DNA from: Pontiella desulfatans
GTDB lineage: Bacteria; Verrucomicrobiota; Kiritimatiellia; Kiritimatiellales; Pontiellaceae
NCBI RefSeq assembly: GCF_900890425.1
Contig: NZ_CAAHFG010000004.1
Location: 552,798 to 616,797, forward strand
Length of the DNA stretch: 64,000 nt
Direction of reading: 5' to 3'
In this document: positions 28,493-36,515 of the stretch, in pieces
Numbering within the stretch: position 1 is the first letter of the stretch
How the letters are laid out: every line of letters starts with the position of its first letter
Program-made: the position numbers and the translations under genes
Notes under the pieces: generated by a model
What the model was told of the DNA's origin: nothing
Database searches by the model: none
The model's input: the letters and a program-made list of their open reading frames with translations, nothing else

Positions 28493-29110
28493 ATGGACCC
28501 GTTCATCAAGATCTGCGGAATCTGCTCGGAGGGCGACCTCGGGCAGATTTCTGCATTAAGGCCCAACGCGCTCGGTTTCATCCAATGGCCGAAATCCAAG
28601 CGCTATATCGCCCCCGAAACCGTTGGCCAATGGGAAACGCCCGAAGGCATCCGGCGCGTCGGCGTATTCGTGGCCCCCTCCGAGGCCGAACTCGCCCACG
28701 CCGCGCAGCACGCCCGGCTCGATGTCCTCCAGATCCACCGCATTTCCAGCGGATGGAAACTCGACCGCGAACTCTTCAAGGGACTCGAGGTCTGGTGCGC
28801 CCTCAAGCCCGACGAACTCTACTTTTCCGAAGCCGGATTCCCGTTCGACCGCTATCTGCTAGACTCCTACGACCCCAAAACCATCGGCGGAACCGGCGAA
28901 ACGTGCGACTGGGAAAAAGCCCAAACCCTCGTCCGCTCGCTTGAGATCCCGATCCTGCTCGCCGGCGGCCTCACCCCCCAAAACGTCGCAACGGCCATTC
29001 GCCAGGTTAAGCCGTGGGGCGTCGATGTCAGCTCCGGCGTCGAAATCGAACCCGGCGTAAAGGACATCGCCAAGGTCGAAGCCTTCATCGACGCCGCCCG
29101 GGAAGCCTGA
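28493..29110 (+). CDS. trpF: Phosphoribosylanthranilate isomerase TrpF
   Basis: 205 residues. It isomerises N-(5-phosphoribosyl)anthranilate in tryptophan synthesis. The family opening IKICGI carries the catalytic Cys (near residue 8). LLAGGLTPQNVATAI and GVDVSSGVEIEPGVKD form the C-terminal phosphate-binding half of the barrel with the catalytic Asp. LLDSY replaces the usual LLD-x-K/H segment. The stop overlaps the gluQ start by one base (TGATG). trpB lies 2 kb downstream, beyond gluQ and the paaX-like insertion, so an original trpF-gluQ-trpB order seems likely. Confidence 0.93.
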   Translation: MDPFIKICGICSEGDLGQISALRPNALGFIQWPKSKRYIAPETVGQWETPEGIRRVGVFVAPSEAELAHAAQHARLDVLQIHRISSGWKLDRELFKGLEVWCALKPDELYFSEAGFPFDRYLLDSYDPKTIGGTGETCDWEKAQTLVRSLEIPILLAGGLTPQNVATAIRQVKPWGVDVSSGVEIEPGVKDIAKVEAFIDAAREA

Positions 29111-30024
29111 TGCTCACGCGTTTCGCGCCCAGCCTAACCGGCTACCTCCACCTCGGCCACGTCCTGCACATGCTCTACGTCTGGGGCATCGCCAAGCTCA
29201 ACAGCGCAAAAGTCCTCTGCCGCATCGAAGACCACGACCTCGCCCGCGCCCGCCCCGAATACGAAGCCGCCATCCTCGAAAACCTCCAATGGCTCGGCTT
29301 TGTGCCCGACCTCGGCCTCCGTGCCGGAACGGAGGCCGCCCCGGACTCGGATTTCCGCCAAAGCGACTGCTCCGCCCACTACGAAACCGTCCTCCAAACC
29401 TTGCAGGATCGCAATCTCGTATACGGGTGCGACTGTAGCCGCAAGCAAATCCTCGAACGGGCCGGAGGGGCGGCATCGGCCTCTTCAGACGCCTCCCCCG
29501 AACTCCACTATCCCGGAACCTGCGCCGGCAAAAACCTTCCGCTCCAAGGAAACACCGTCCGCTTCAGGACCCACGATGGCGAAACCATCTTCCACGACCT
29601 CAAGCTCGGCGAACAACGCCAAACCCCGCGCAACCAATGCGGCGACTTTTCCCTCCGCGACCGCCAAGGTCAGTGGACATACCAATTCGCCTGCGTCTGC
29701 GACGACATCCGCCAAGGCGTTGGTCTCGTCATCCGCGGCGAAGACATCCTCTTCAGCACCGCCCGCCAGATCCAGCTGTTCAACACGCTCGAAGCTTCGG
29801 TTCCCCAATATTGCCACCATCCGCTCCTCCACGATGCCGCAGGAAAAAAACTAAGCAAACGCCAACGCTCAGATAGCATCAGCCGGATGCGCGAAGCCGG
29901 CGCCACCCCCGGGCAAATCATCGGCCAAGCCCTCTTCCAGGCCGGCCTGGCCCCGGATTCCTCCCCGCTTTCCCCGGCCTCCGCCATCGAAAAGTATATC
30001 ATCCAGCACCCACGATCGTGGTAG
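29110..30024 (+). CDS. gluQ: Glutamyl-Q tRNA(Asp) synthetase
   Basis: 304 residues, the length of GluQ rather than GltX, as the anticodon-binding domain is missing. It activates glutamate and attaches it to queuosine at the wobble position of tRNA(Asp). Motifs: RFAPSLTGYLHLGH (HIGH box), RIEDHDLARARPEY, Cys ligands CDCSRK and HYPGTCAG of the zinc site, and KKLSKRQRSD (KMSKS box). The start at 29110 overlaps the trpF stop. The last 11 residues (EKYIIQHPRSW) and the TAG stop come from a 44-bp palindromic repeat; the paaX-like gene has the same ending. Confidence 0.92.
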   Translation: MLTRFAPSLTGYLHLGHVLHMLYVWGIAKLNSAKVLCRIEDHDLARARPEYEAAILENLQWLGFVPDLGLRAGTEAAPDSDFRQSDCSAHYETVLQTLQDRNLVYGCDCSRKQILERAGGAASASSDASPELHYPGTCAGKNLPLQGNTVRFRTHDGETIFHDLKLGEQRQTPRNQCGDFSLRDRQGQWTYQFACVCDDIRQGVGLVIRGEDILFSTARQIQLFNTLEASVPQYCHHPLLHDAAGKKLSKRQRSDSISRMREAGATPGQIIGQALFQAGLAPDSSPLSPASAIEKYIIQHPRSW

Positions 30025-30037
30025 TTGGATGATATAC
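29994..30037. repeat. 44-bp palindromic element, copy R1
   Basis: Layout: 12-bp arms GTATATCATCCA and TGGATGATATAC, a central palindrome CCACGATCGTGG, and two 4-nt asymmetric linkers. It overlaps the 3' end of gluQ and supplies its stop. R1 and the reverse complement of R2 are identical for the first 26 nt of the element, and the identity reaches 5 nt further outside it (GAAAA). Confidence 0.93.
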
Positions 30038-30136
30038 CTTTTCCTTGGACACCATGCCTTCTGAAGAAAACCGACCGTTTCCCGCACCGCCCAGCGGCTC
30101 CCCGGGGCGGCCTCCATCCGGCAATCCCCTTGAGAG

Positions 30137-30180
30137 GTATATCATCCGATGGCTACGATCGTGGGTGCTGGATGATATAC
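30137..30180. repeat. 44-bp palindromic element, copy R2
   Basis: Same architecture: arms GTATATCATCC and GGATGATATAC, core ACGATCGT. It is inverted relative to R1 and lies 99 bp from it. It contains the stop codon of the paaX-like gene on the minus strand. Confidence 0.93.
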
Positions 30181-31007
30181 TTTTCCAGTTGCCGGCCGAT
30201 GGCGGACCGCACGGTTTTGTGCAGTTCATAAACCGCTTTTCCCCGATAGCCCTTGGGCAGGAGTTCGGAGGGAAGCAGGGGATCCGGGCGCATGCATTGG
30301 AGATAGGCCTCCGATTCCTGGCGAAGAAGGTGCAGCAACGCGGCTTCATCGTGGTCGGTTTCCTCGAGCACCCGGAGGTTTCCGGAAAACACCGACAGAT
30401 AACGTTCGTGCAGCTCCTTGAGCCAGTCGAAATTCCAGCTGTTTTCCACCATTTCGATGGCCTCGTGATGCAGGACGGTGCGGGATTCGAGCAGGTAGGA
30501 GACGGCATTCACATTGGCGGCGCGTTCAAGGTCGTCGTACTCGGGGCGAATGTCGCGCGGGGAAATCCAGACGCTTTTTTGCAGGCAACCCATCCGCATC
30601 CGTTTCAGGAATTTGCGGAGGGTGTCGCGGTAGTGCCGCTCCTTTTCCGGAACATCGAACACCAGGGTGTACCAGATTCCGTTCCATTTGGTGTTCCAGA
30701 GCTTTTCCGGGAAGTGGTATTCCGGAAGAGCGGCCTGGCCCAGGGCGGTGAGCTTTAGATGGGGGAGTTTCCCGTCGTTTTCGTGCCGTACCAGCAAGCC
30801 GGCACCGCGAAGCCGGGACATGGAGTTGTGGTAGGCCCGCAGGTTCGGGTAGGTGCTTTTCCAAAAGTGCACCCTGCCGCCGGTCGTCAGGATTTCTGCG
30901 AGATCCTCGACCAAATCCAGCCATTCCTCCTGCGCCCGACGCCGTACAACGGGTAGCGACCAGTCCGGGTGATGGAAACTTATCCAGTCCATAGGTATAT
31001 CATCCAT
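30153..31007 (-). CDS. PaaX-like protein: winged helix plus Cas2-like domain, bounded by palindromes
   Basis: 284 residues from the ATG at 31007; Met6 at 30992 is an alternative start. Residues about 20-95 form a winged-helix-like N-terminus (NLRAYHNSMSRLRGAGLL). Residues about 110-175 resemble the Cas2-like ferredoxin-fold middle domain of PaaX (WYTLVFDVPEKERHYRDTLR, then MGCLQKSVWISPRD), with Asp118 at the position of the Cas2 Asp. A helical C-terminal domain follows. PaaX itself represses phenylacetate catabolism; no paa genes are here. The start lies inside palindrome R3 and the stop inside R2, so the gene and its repeats form one unit of about 900 bp dropped between gluQ and trpB. It may bind its own repeats (autoregulation) or take part in their movement; both are inference. 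Confidence 0.78.
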   Translation of the reverse strand: MDDIPMDWISFHHPDWSLPVVRRRAQEEWLDLVEDLAEILTTGGRVHFWKSTYPNLRAYHNSMSRLRGAGLLVRHENDGKLPHLKLTALGQAALPEYHFPEKLWNTKWNGIWYTLVFDVPEKERHYRDTLRKFLKRMRMGCLQKSVWISPRDIRPEYDDLERAANVNAVSYLLESRTVLHHEAIEMVENSWNFDWLKELHERYLSVFSGNLRVLEETDHDEAALLHLLRQESEAYLQCMRPDPLLPSELLPKGYRGKAVYELHKTVRSAIGRQLEKYIIQHPRS

Positions 31008-31038
31008 TAACCACGATCGTGGTACTTAGATGATATAC
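30995..31038. repeat. 44-bp palindromic element, copy R3
   Basis: Arms GTATATCATC and GATGATATAC, with the core CCACGATCGTGG identical to R1. It covers the 5' end of the paaX-like gene: the possible ATG at 31007 lies inside it. Its position is that of an operator over promoter and start. Confidence 0.93.
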
Positions 31039-31145
31039 TTCGGGGTTGGCAAGGGAAAAGTGGAGCGGTGGGGTGGGGATTAGCCTTGAAATGACGGGGC
31101 GGGGCGGGGATTATCCGGATTCCATTTTTTACAAAGGATTTTGCG

Positions 31146-32345
31146 ATGAAACCGACCCAACCTGATAGTCACGGCCATTTTGGCGCCTATGGCGGAATGT
31201 TTGTTCCGGAAACGCTGATGGAGCCGTTGAATGAATTGACGCGCGTCTACAAGATGGTGCGCAAGGATCCGGAGTTCAAAAAGGAGCTTCAGTATTATTT
31301 GCGCGAGTATGTTGGCCGTCCGACGCCGCTCTATTTCGCGGAGCGCATGACGGAGCAGCTGGGCACCGCCAAGATCTACCTGAAACGCGAAGACCTCTGC
31401 CATACGGGCGCGCATAAGATCAACAACTCGATGGGGCAGATCCTGCTGGCGAAGCGGATGGGCAAGAAGCGCATCATTGCGGAAACGGGGGCGGGGCAGC
31501 ATGGCGTTGCCACGGCAACCGTCTGTGCCATGTTCGGCCTCGAGTGCGTGGTCTACATGGGCAAGGTCGATATGGAACGGCAGGCGCTGAATGTTTTCCG
31601 CATGGAGAGCCTGGGCGCCACGGTGGTGCCGGTAACCGTTGGCCAGCAGACGCTGAAGGAAGCAGTGAACGAGGCGATGCGCGACTGGGTGACCAACATC
31701 CGCTCCACCCACTACATTCTCGGTTCCGCCCTCGGCTCGCATCCCTATCCCATGATGGTGCGCGATTTCCAGAGCGTGATCGGCGTCGAGGCCCGCAAGC
31801 AGATTTTGAAGGCGGAAGGCCGTTTGCCCAACGCCATCATCGCCTGTGTCGGTGGCGGCAGCAATGCGATCGGCCTGTTCCACCCGTTCATCGAGGACGA
31901 GGATGTCCGCATGATTGGCGTGGAAGCCGGCGGCTTCGGGATTGATGGCGGCATGCACGCCGCGCGTTTTGCCCAGGACAAGATCGGTATTTTGCAGGGC
32001 ACCAAAACCTATGTACTGCAGGATGGCGACGGCCAGATTGCGCTGACCCATTCCATCAGCGCCGGCTTGGACTATGCCGCCGTCGGCCCCGAGCACAGCT
32101 TGCTGCGCGACCTCGGCCGCGCCGAATATTCCTTTGTCACCGACGAAGAGGCGGTGGATGGCTTCGACAAGCTTTCGCAGTGGGAGGGGATTCTCCCGGC
32201 ACTCGAAAGCTCGCATGCAGTTGCCTGGATCATCAAGAATGCCGGGCAGTTCGCCAAGGACGAGCTCCTGATCGTCAACGTCTCCGGTCGCGGCGACAAG
32301 GATGTGATGCAGCTTGCCGAGTGGAAGGCCAAGCAGAACAGCTAA
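31146..32345 (+). CDS. trpB: Tryptophan synthase beta chain
   Basis: 399 residues, the TrpB1 type. It condenses indole with serine using PLP. Visible: [15 protein letters not shown] at the N-terminus, the PLP lysine in [13 protein letters not shown] (K91), [12 protein letters not shown] (catalytic Glu loop), the phosphate loop VGGGSNAIG, and the C-terminal [14 protein letters not shown] lies 9 nt before the ATG. No trpA follows in the window; the next locus is the pilus operon. It is now separated from trpF by gluQ and the paaX-like unit. Confidence 0.96.
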   Translation: MKPTQPDSHGHFGAYGGMFVPETLMEPLNELTRVYKMVRKDPEFKKELQYYLREYVGRPTPLYFAERMTEQLGTAKIYLKREDLCHTGAHKINNSMGQILLAKRMGKKRIIAETGAGQHGVATATVCAMFGLECVVYMGKVDMERQALNVFRMESLGATVVPVTVGQQTLKEAVNEAMRDWVTNIRSTHYILGSALGSHPYPMMVRDFQSVIGVEARKQILKAEGRLPNAIIACVGGGSNAIGLFHPFIEDEDVRMIGVEAGGFGIDGGMHAARFAQDKIGILQGTKTYVLQDGDGQIALTHSISAGLDYAAVGPEHSLLRDLGRAEYSFVTDEEAVDGFDKLSQWEGILPALESSHAVAWIIKNAGQFAKDELLIVNVSGRGDKDVMQLAEWKAKQNS

Positions 32346-32376
32346 CGCCTAACCCTGCGGAGCCGGCAAAATTTTA

Positions 32377-32444
32377 ACAGAAGGACGCAAAGTACGCGAA
32401 GAGTGGAATCTCCTCCTCCCTTTGCGTACTTTGCGAGCTTCTGT
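32377..32444. repeat. Long imperfect inverted repeat after trpB
   Basis: A 25-nt arm (ACAGAAGGACGCAAAGTACG..., 32377-32401) pairs with 32420-32444 with about three mismatches. An 18-nt pyrimidine-rich loop lies between. It is 31 bp after the trpB stop. A T-run is lacking on the plus strand, so it is a repeat first and only possibly a terminator. Confidence 0.85.
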
Positions 32445-32536
32445 GAAAAAACCTTCGCAAGCATGACAGGATTGTCATTTGATCGAACTCGCCTTTGTAA
32501 TGTGGGTCTAATAGAACGTGTTTTAGATTCCAAAGA

Positions 32537-32755
32537 ATGGTGAAAAAGGTACAATTTCCGGTCATTGAAAACCGTTATGTCGAGGTGGAGCAAGTGAGGC
32601 TGAGAGGGAACAAGGATGGGAAGCGCGGCCAGGTGATGCTGGAATATGTCGTTGCCCTGGGTGTTTTTCTTGCGCTGGTGGGCGTGAGTGCGACGCTGAT
32701 CTATGTCTTCCGGGCCTACGGCAACCGGGTGCTCGACATCATTGCGGTTTCGTGA
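32537..32755 (+). CDS. Small pilin-like / TadE-like protein
   Basis: 72 residues from ATG 32537; a GTG at 32594 with GGTGGAG just upstream would give 53 residues. The core GKRGQVMLEYVVALGVFLALVGVSATLIY is a type IV-like signal: basic stretch, cleavage after Gly, Glu at +5, then one hydrophobic helix. It is followed after 37 bp by a clearer Flp-type pilin gene, so it is probably the first gene of the Tad pilus locus. It may be a minor pilin. A prepilin peptidase would have to process it, and none is in the window. Confidence 0.7.
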   Translation: MVKKVQFPVIENRYVEVEQVRLRGNKDGKRGQVMLEYVVALGVFLALVGVSATLIYVFRAYGNRVLDIIAVS

Positions 32756-32792
32756 ACGGAATCAATAACCAAGGATTACAAGGAGTGTGGAA

Positions 32793-33020
32793 ATGAAGAT
32801 GGTGCCCAAAAGAAAAGAAGGCCAGGCCATGACGGAATACCTGATCATCGTGGTGTTGGTGGCCATGGCGGCCCTGGTGATCTTCGGCCTGTTCGGCGAC
32901 ACGATCCAGAAAAAGCTGGGCGGCGCGGTCGATGAGCTGGAAGGCGACTCCACCGGAAGCGAATCCGTTCGGTCATCCAAGAGCTATCTCCAAGACCTCG
33001 GCTCTTCCGAAGACGACTAA
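32793..33020 (+). CDS. Flp-type pilin
   Basis: 75 residues. AAGGAG lies 7 nt before the ATG. The sequence KRKEGQAMTEYLIIVVLVAMAALVIFGLFG shows the Flp prepilin pattern: Gly at the cleavage site, Glu and Tyr at +5 and +6, and a single hydrophobic helix that packs in the pilus core. A short polar tail with several Ser and acidic residues follows (EGDSTGSESVRSSKSYLQDL). It is the likely major pilin subunit of the locus, being closest to the classical Flp length of 50-80 residues. Confidence 0.85.
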   Translation: MKMVPKRKEGQAMTEYLIIVVLVAMAALVIFGLFGDTIQKKLGGAVDELEGDSTGSESVRSSKSYLQDLGSSEDD

Positions 33021-33030
33021 GCGGTTTCCC

Positions 33031-33705
33031 GTGCACTTGCGCTTCGGCCCAAAAGAAGGCTCCGCAATCGTGGAGTCGTGCCTTGTGATGGCGGTGCTGT
33101 GCCTGATCCTGTTCGGGATCCTGCAGGTATCGTATCTGGTTGCGGCGCGCAACGTCATTAACTATTCCGCCGTGGCCACCGCCCGCGCGGCCGCGGTGGG
33201 CATGAACGATTTCATGCTCCACAAGGTGAGCCACTATGCCGCCATTCCCGCGGCCGGCCCCATCTACACGCCCCAGGGGTTCGGGCGCGAGCGCCCCGCC
33301 GGGGAGTCGACCGGGGCGGTGTGGGACAACGCGATTTCGCGCAAGCGCAATCCGCGCTCGCAGCTTGGGGACTACGAAGTCGGCGTCAAGGAGGCCTACC
33401 ACCTCGCCGGGGTCACCCGTTTCTTCAACATCCTCGACTATGAAAACTGGCAGCGCGACGAATCCACCGTGCACGGCGACTACATCCGCGACGAAGACGA
33501 CCTGCTCACCGTCCGTGTCCGGCAGCGGGTTCCGCTGGCCATGCCGTTCTCCAAGTTGTTCTTTGCGCGCAACCGCACGGTCAAGGCGCACCGCAACGGG
33601 GAGATGGATATCTATCCCGCCGCCCAGCTCGAAGCCACCGTGGTGATCGAAGACCATTCCGCCTTCTACCTGCACACCGACGAACGCTTGCTGATGGAGT
33701 TTTAA
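33031..33705 (+). CDS. TadE-like pseudopilin
   Basis: 224 residues from GTG 33031; the frame is open to an ATG at 32932, but that would overlap the Flp pilin gene by 89 nt. The N-terminal KEGSAIVESCLVMAVLCLILFGILQVSYLVAARNVINYSA is the TadE pattern: Gly-Ser cleavage site, Glu at +5, hydrophobic helix, then the ARNVINYSAVATARAAAVG segment typical of TadE proteins. The remaining 150 residues are a periplasmic domain rich in beta strands. Its stop overlaps the next start (TAATG). Expected role: minor pilin of the Tad apparatus. Confidence 0.8.
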   Translation: MHLRFGPKEGSAIVESCLVMAVLCLILFGILQVSYLVAARNVINYSAVATARAAAVGMNDFMLHKVSHYAAIPAAGPIYTPQGFGRERPAGESTGAVWDNAISRKRNPRSQLGDYEVGVKEAYHLAGVTRFFNILDYENWQRDESTVHGDYIRDEDDLLTVRVRQRVPLAMPFSKLFFARNRTVKAHRNGEMDIYPAAQLEATVVIEDHSAFYLHTDERLLMEF

Positions 33706-35261
33706 TGCCGACCCCCCCGCCACGTAAATCCGGGCAGGCCATCATATTCCTGATGGTGGTGCTGGTGATCGGTATCCTGGCCGTGGTCTGGAACTTTGAT
33801 CTGCACCGGGTGGTCTCCGCCAAGCTGCGCATGCGCAACGCCGGTGACGCCGCCGCGATGGCCGGCGCCCGTTGGCAGGGCCACACCCTCAACATGATCG
33901 GCGACCTCAACCTGATCCAGGTCGCGATTCTTTCTGAAGCGTATGCTCTATATGATCAGGAATATCAGGCATGGCTAGCTGCCGGTGGTGATGAGAGCGA
34001 CGAACCGGAACCCGTTTTCGAGGATTACTACGATCCCGCCGAGATGGAAACCCTGCACGAGTTGCGCCTGCGCCTGGAGCTGGTCGGCCCGCTGGGGGCC
34101 TTTGCCGTTGCGCAGCAAACCGCGTTCAACAACGGCGCGATGCACGATCCCGCCCTCGCTGACAATCTGCTGATGCTGGCTTCGGATCTCCGGGAGGAAA
34201 TTGCCGAAACCCCCTACGACAATGCGTGGGAGGAATATGCCGACCTGCTCGAAGACCTCGCCGTGCGCGGCGTTTGTGTCGGTTCCTATGCGTTGATGCT
34301 TCCACAGCGCCCCCACCCGCTATTGAGCGAAGGGTTCTATGGCGCAATCGCCCAGGCGCTGGCCGACTGGTGGTGCCCGATGTATAGCTACCGCTACTAT
34401 CTCGAAAACTACGAGGATTTCGAAAGTTGGCCCAAGTTTCCCTCCAAATTCCGCTACCGTCTGATGTTCGACCTCCAGCTCGACGAGTTCGAAGTCGAAA
34501 TTCTGGACGACACGATTTCCATTCCGGAATCCGCCATGCTCGACGGGGAAGAGTATCTGGATCAGCTTGAAGGTTATCTAACAAACCAGACGGATGTTAT
34601 TGACGAAGATTTTACTGATTATGTTACTAATGCGGTTTTCGAGGCTGATCTTGCTTACTGGCATGTCTACCATAGAGAGACATGGACTAGGCCTTGGCCG
34701 CGCCCAGCGAAATACAATGATGAAACTGATCTCTCGAAGCCTAGGCCTCTGTTTGCCATTCGCGATTCTGTCAAACCCAAATTTAATTATCTTGGTGCAG
34801 TTGCCGGTATTTCCATGTCGGCTCCGGTGTCCCGTGGTATCCTTTCGAGTTCAAAGAACCAGACGGTTGATCTTTCCTACAAGGCTAAGGCAAAGCCATT
34901 TGGTTTGCTTAACACGGAGGAAGGGATAGAGCCTCCCCACTATTTTGGCTTTGTCTTCCCCTGTTTCGACGACGTGCGCCTGATCCATTCCGACATCGGG
35001 CAAAAGGTGATGAGCGGCGAGTTCTATGAGCATGCCTCCCGCCACGTTCGCCCCTATCTCGAAAACGGTCCGTCCGCGCTGCACCCGGACTGTCCCTACT
35101 GCCGCCTGCTGAACGCATGGGAAAACCTCGACCGCCAGGCCGGGCTCGAATGGATCGACCGCGCCTATAGCGACGACGACGACAACCCCTGCGATCCGGA
35201 GATCGACAACGACGACCTGCCGTGGGGCGATGCCGGAGGAGGTGCCACCGGTGGCTCGTAG
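33705..35261 (+). CDS. TadG-like pilus-associated protein
   Basis: 518 residues. N-terminal KSGQAIIFLMVVLVIGILAVVWNFDLHRVVSAKLRMRNAGDAAAMAGA matches TadG/TadE-like proteins (hydrophobic helix, then RNAGDAAAMAGA), so it is membrane-anchored with a large external domain. The external part is acidic and aromatic (YYDPAEMETLHEL, WWCPMYSYRYYLENYEDF) and ends in a DDDDNPCDPEIDNDD stretch that could bind calcium, then a Gly tail. Cys pairs (CPYCRLL) suggest a disulfide. No von Willebrand A domain is evident, unlike classical TadG. Its segment about 34570-34935 uses AT-rich codons unlike its neighbours. Coupled to the TadE-like gene by a one-base overlap. Confidence 0.72.
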   Translation: MPTPPPRKSGQAIIFLMVVLVIGILAVVWNFDLHRVVSAKLRMRNAGDAAAMAGARWQGHTLNMIGDLNLIQVAILSEAYALYDQEYQAWLAAGGDESDEPEPVFEDYYDPAEMETLHELRLRLELVGPLGAFAVAQQTAFNNGAMHDPALADNLLMLASDLREEIAETPYDNAWEEYADLLEDLAVRGVCVGSYALMLPQRPHPLLSEGFYGAIAQALADWWCPMYSYRYYLENYEDFESWPKFPSKFRYRLMFDLQLDEFEVEILDDTISIPESAMLDGEEYLDQLEGYLTNQTDVIDEDFTDYVTNAVFEADLAYWHVYHRETWTRPWPRPAKYNDETDLSKPRPLFAIRDSVKPKFNYLGAVAGISMSAPVSRGILSSSKNQTVDLSYKAKAKPFGLLNTEEGIEPPHYFGFVFPCFDDVRLIHSDIGQKVMSGEFYEHASRHVRPYLENGPSALHPDCPYCRLLNAWENLDRQAGLEWIDRAYSDDDDNPCDPEIDNDDLPWGDAGGGATGGS

Positions 35262-35805
35262 AACTAAATGCGGAAAGTCCGGCCAGGCGATGGCCGAGCT
35301 CCTGGTGGGGCTGGTGGCCATCATGCTATTGGTGGTGGGCCTCCAGCAGATTTCGCTGGTGTCGCGCAAGAGCTTCCTGGCCTACACCAACAGCCGGATG
35401 ATGCTGGCCCAGCAGCTGGTGGATCCGAACTCCGACTTCACCGAAGGCTTCGTTTTCACCGACCGGGCCGATCCGGGATCCGACCAGAAAAACTATACCG
35501 GCGACGACCGGGTTACGGTGGGCGACGACAGTTTCTACACCGAAGGGAAGGGCTTCCTGCACATGGTCGACTATGCCATTCTCAACGGATATCTCTGGGA
35601 CTACGAACGCGAGGATCCCTACTACCGCCTCTCCGATTCCGCCTTCTCCCAGATATCGGAAAGCTTCGCCATGCAGTATGGCGTCGATTACCAGGCGGTG
35701 GACATTGTGCCGTTCCTCAACAAGGTGATGGGGCGCGACACCATCAACCTTAAACGCGAAATCTGGATGCCGTCATGGAGCGGGCTGAGGGAATATGAGG
35801 ATTAG
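35251..35805 (+). CDS. TadE-like minor pilin
   Basis: 184 residues from GTG 35251, chosen because GGAGGAGGT ends 7 nt upstream; an ATG at 35230 in the same frame lacks such a site. It overlaps the preceding stop by 11 nt. N-terminal KCGKSGQAMAELLVGLVAIMLLVVGLQQISLVSRKS has the Gly-Gln cleavage site, Glu at +5 and a hydrophobic helix, again the pilin-like pattern. The external part is short, acidic and Tyr-rich. It is the fifth prepilin-type signal in 3 kb. Confidence 0.75.
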   Translation: MARRTKCGKSGQAMAELLVGLVAIMLLVVGLQQISLVSRKSFLAYTNSRMMLAQQLVDPNSDFTEGFVFTDRADPGSDQKNYTGDDRVTVGDDSFYTEGKGFLHMVDYAILNGYLWDYEREDPYYRLSDSAFSQISESFAMQYGVDYQAVDIVPFLNKVMGRDTINLKREIWMPSWSGLREYED

Positions 35806-36487
35806 GAAAATACATCTTTTCTTGGCCTTGCTCCTCTGTTGCGCATGGGGCGCGAAGGGCCGCGTCTTCCGGGCGCGCGAGGTGGGCGAAGGGCGGCTCA
35901 ACGCGGCGGGGCTCCCGTGGCAGTCGGCCTACAAGACCTCCATGGAGATCAACGGCCAGCAAAACGATCTGCGTGTCTATTCCGCGCACCGCGACGAGCC
36001 GATGATCGACCAGCTCAAGGATCAGTTCGAGCGGCAGGGCGCCAAGGTTGCCCTCCACGAAACGCGCGACGGCGCCCAGGGCATCGCCAAATTCGGCAAC
36101 CGCACCGTGCGGATTCTTGTGCTGGCGCCGGCCCGGCAAGCCAACCAACTCGCTTTCCTCTTTTATCCGGAGCCGGGCCGGGCCGCCGCGCCGTCGCGTC
36201 TGCCGGTGCCCGAATTCCCGGGGGCGCTGGGCGGAAACACCGTGGTGAACGAGGCCACCGGTTCCATCTGCCGATCCGCGAAAACGGAGGTGGCCCCCGA
36301 CCAGGTGCAGGCCTTCTATGCCGGCGTGCTTTCGGCCGACGGATGGTCGACCCTCATCCCGCCCGCGCGGGGCGATTCGCGCATGGCGGTCTACCGCAAG
36401 GGCGAGCGGATTTGCACCATTATGGCTTCCCGGCGGCGGGATGGCTCGAACCGGGTGACTGTGCTTGTGAAAGGTGGCAGGCTTTGA
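35795..36487 (+). CDS. Exported protein of unknown function in the Tad locus
   Basis: 230 residues. The signal peptide is clear (MRIRKIHLFLALLLCCAWGA, cleavage near KG-R). I recognise no family. The mature part contains an apparent duplication of a small alpha/beta unit (RDEPMIDQLKDQFERQGAKVALH, later VAPDQVQAFYAGVLSADGWST), with KFGNRTVRILVLAPA and ERICTIMASRRR strands. Similar short periplasmic proteins occur in Tad clusters. It overlaps the preceding gene by 11 nt and precedes cpaB by 28 bp, so it is probably made with the pilus machinery. Confidence 0.65.
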   Translation: MRIRKIHLFLALLLCCAWGAKGRVFRAREVGEGRLNAAGLPWQSAYKTSMEINGQQNDLRVYSAHRDEPMIDQLKDQFERQGAKVALHETRDGAQGIAKFGNRTVRILVLAPARQANQLAFLFYPEPGRAAAPSRLPVPEFPGALGGNTVVNEATGSICRSAKTEVAPDQVQAFYAGVLSADGWSTLIPPARGDSRMAVYRKGERICTIMASRRRDGSNRVTVLVKGGRL

Positions 36488-36515
36488 TACTTTTTCCCAA
36501 TACTGTGAGGTCTGA

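Noticed and set aside
30153-31007. Assigning the gene as the true phenylacetate repressor paaX
   Set aside because: No paa catabolic genes are near and the palindromes are part of the gene ends; only the fold similarity is supported.
29994-31038. CRISPR-like array (three repeats near a Cas2-like fold)
   Set aside because: Only three copies, in mixed orientation, at very unequal distances (99 bp and 814 bp), with a gene in between. No leader, spacers or cas1 is seen.
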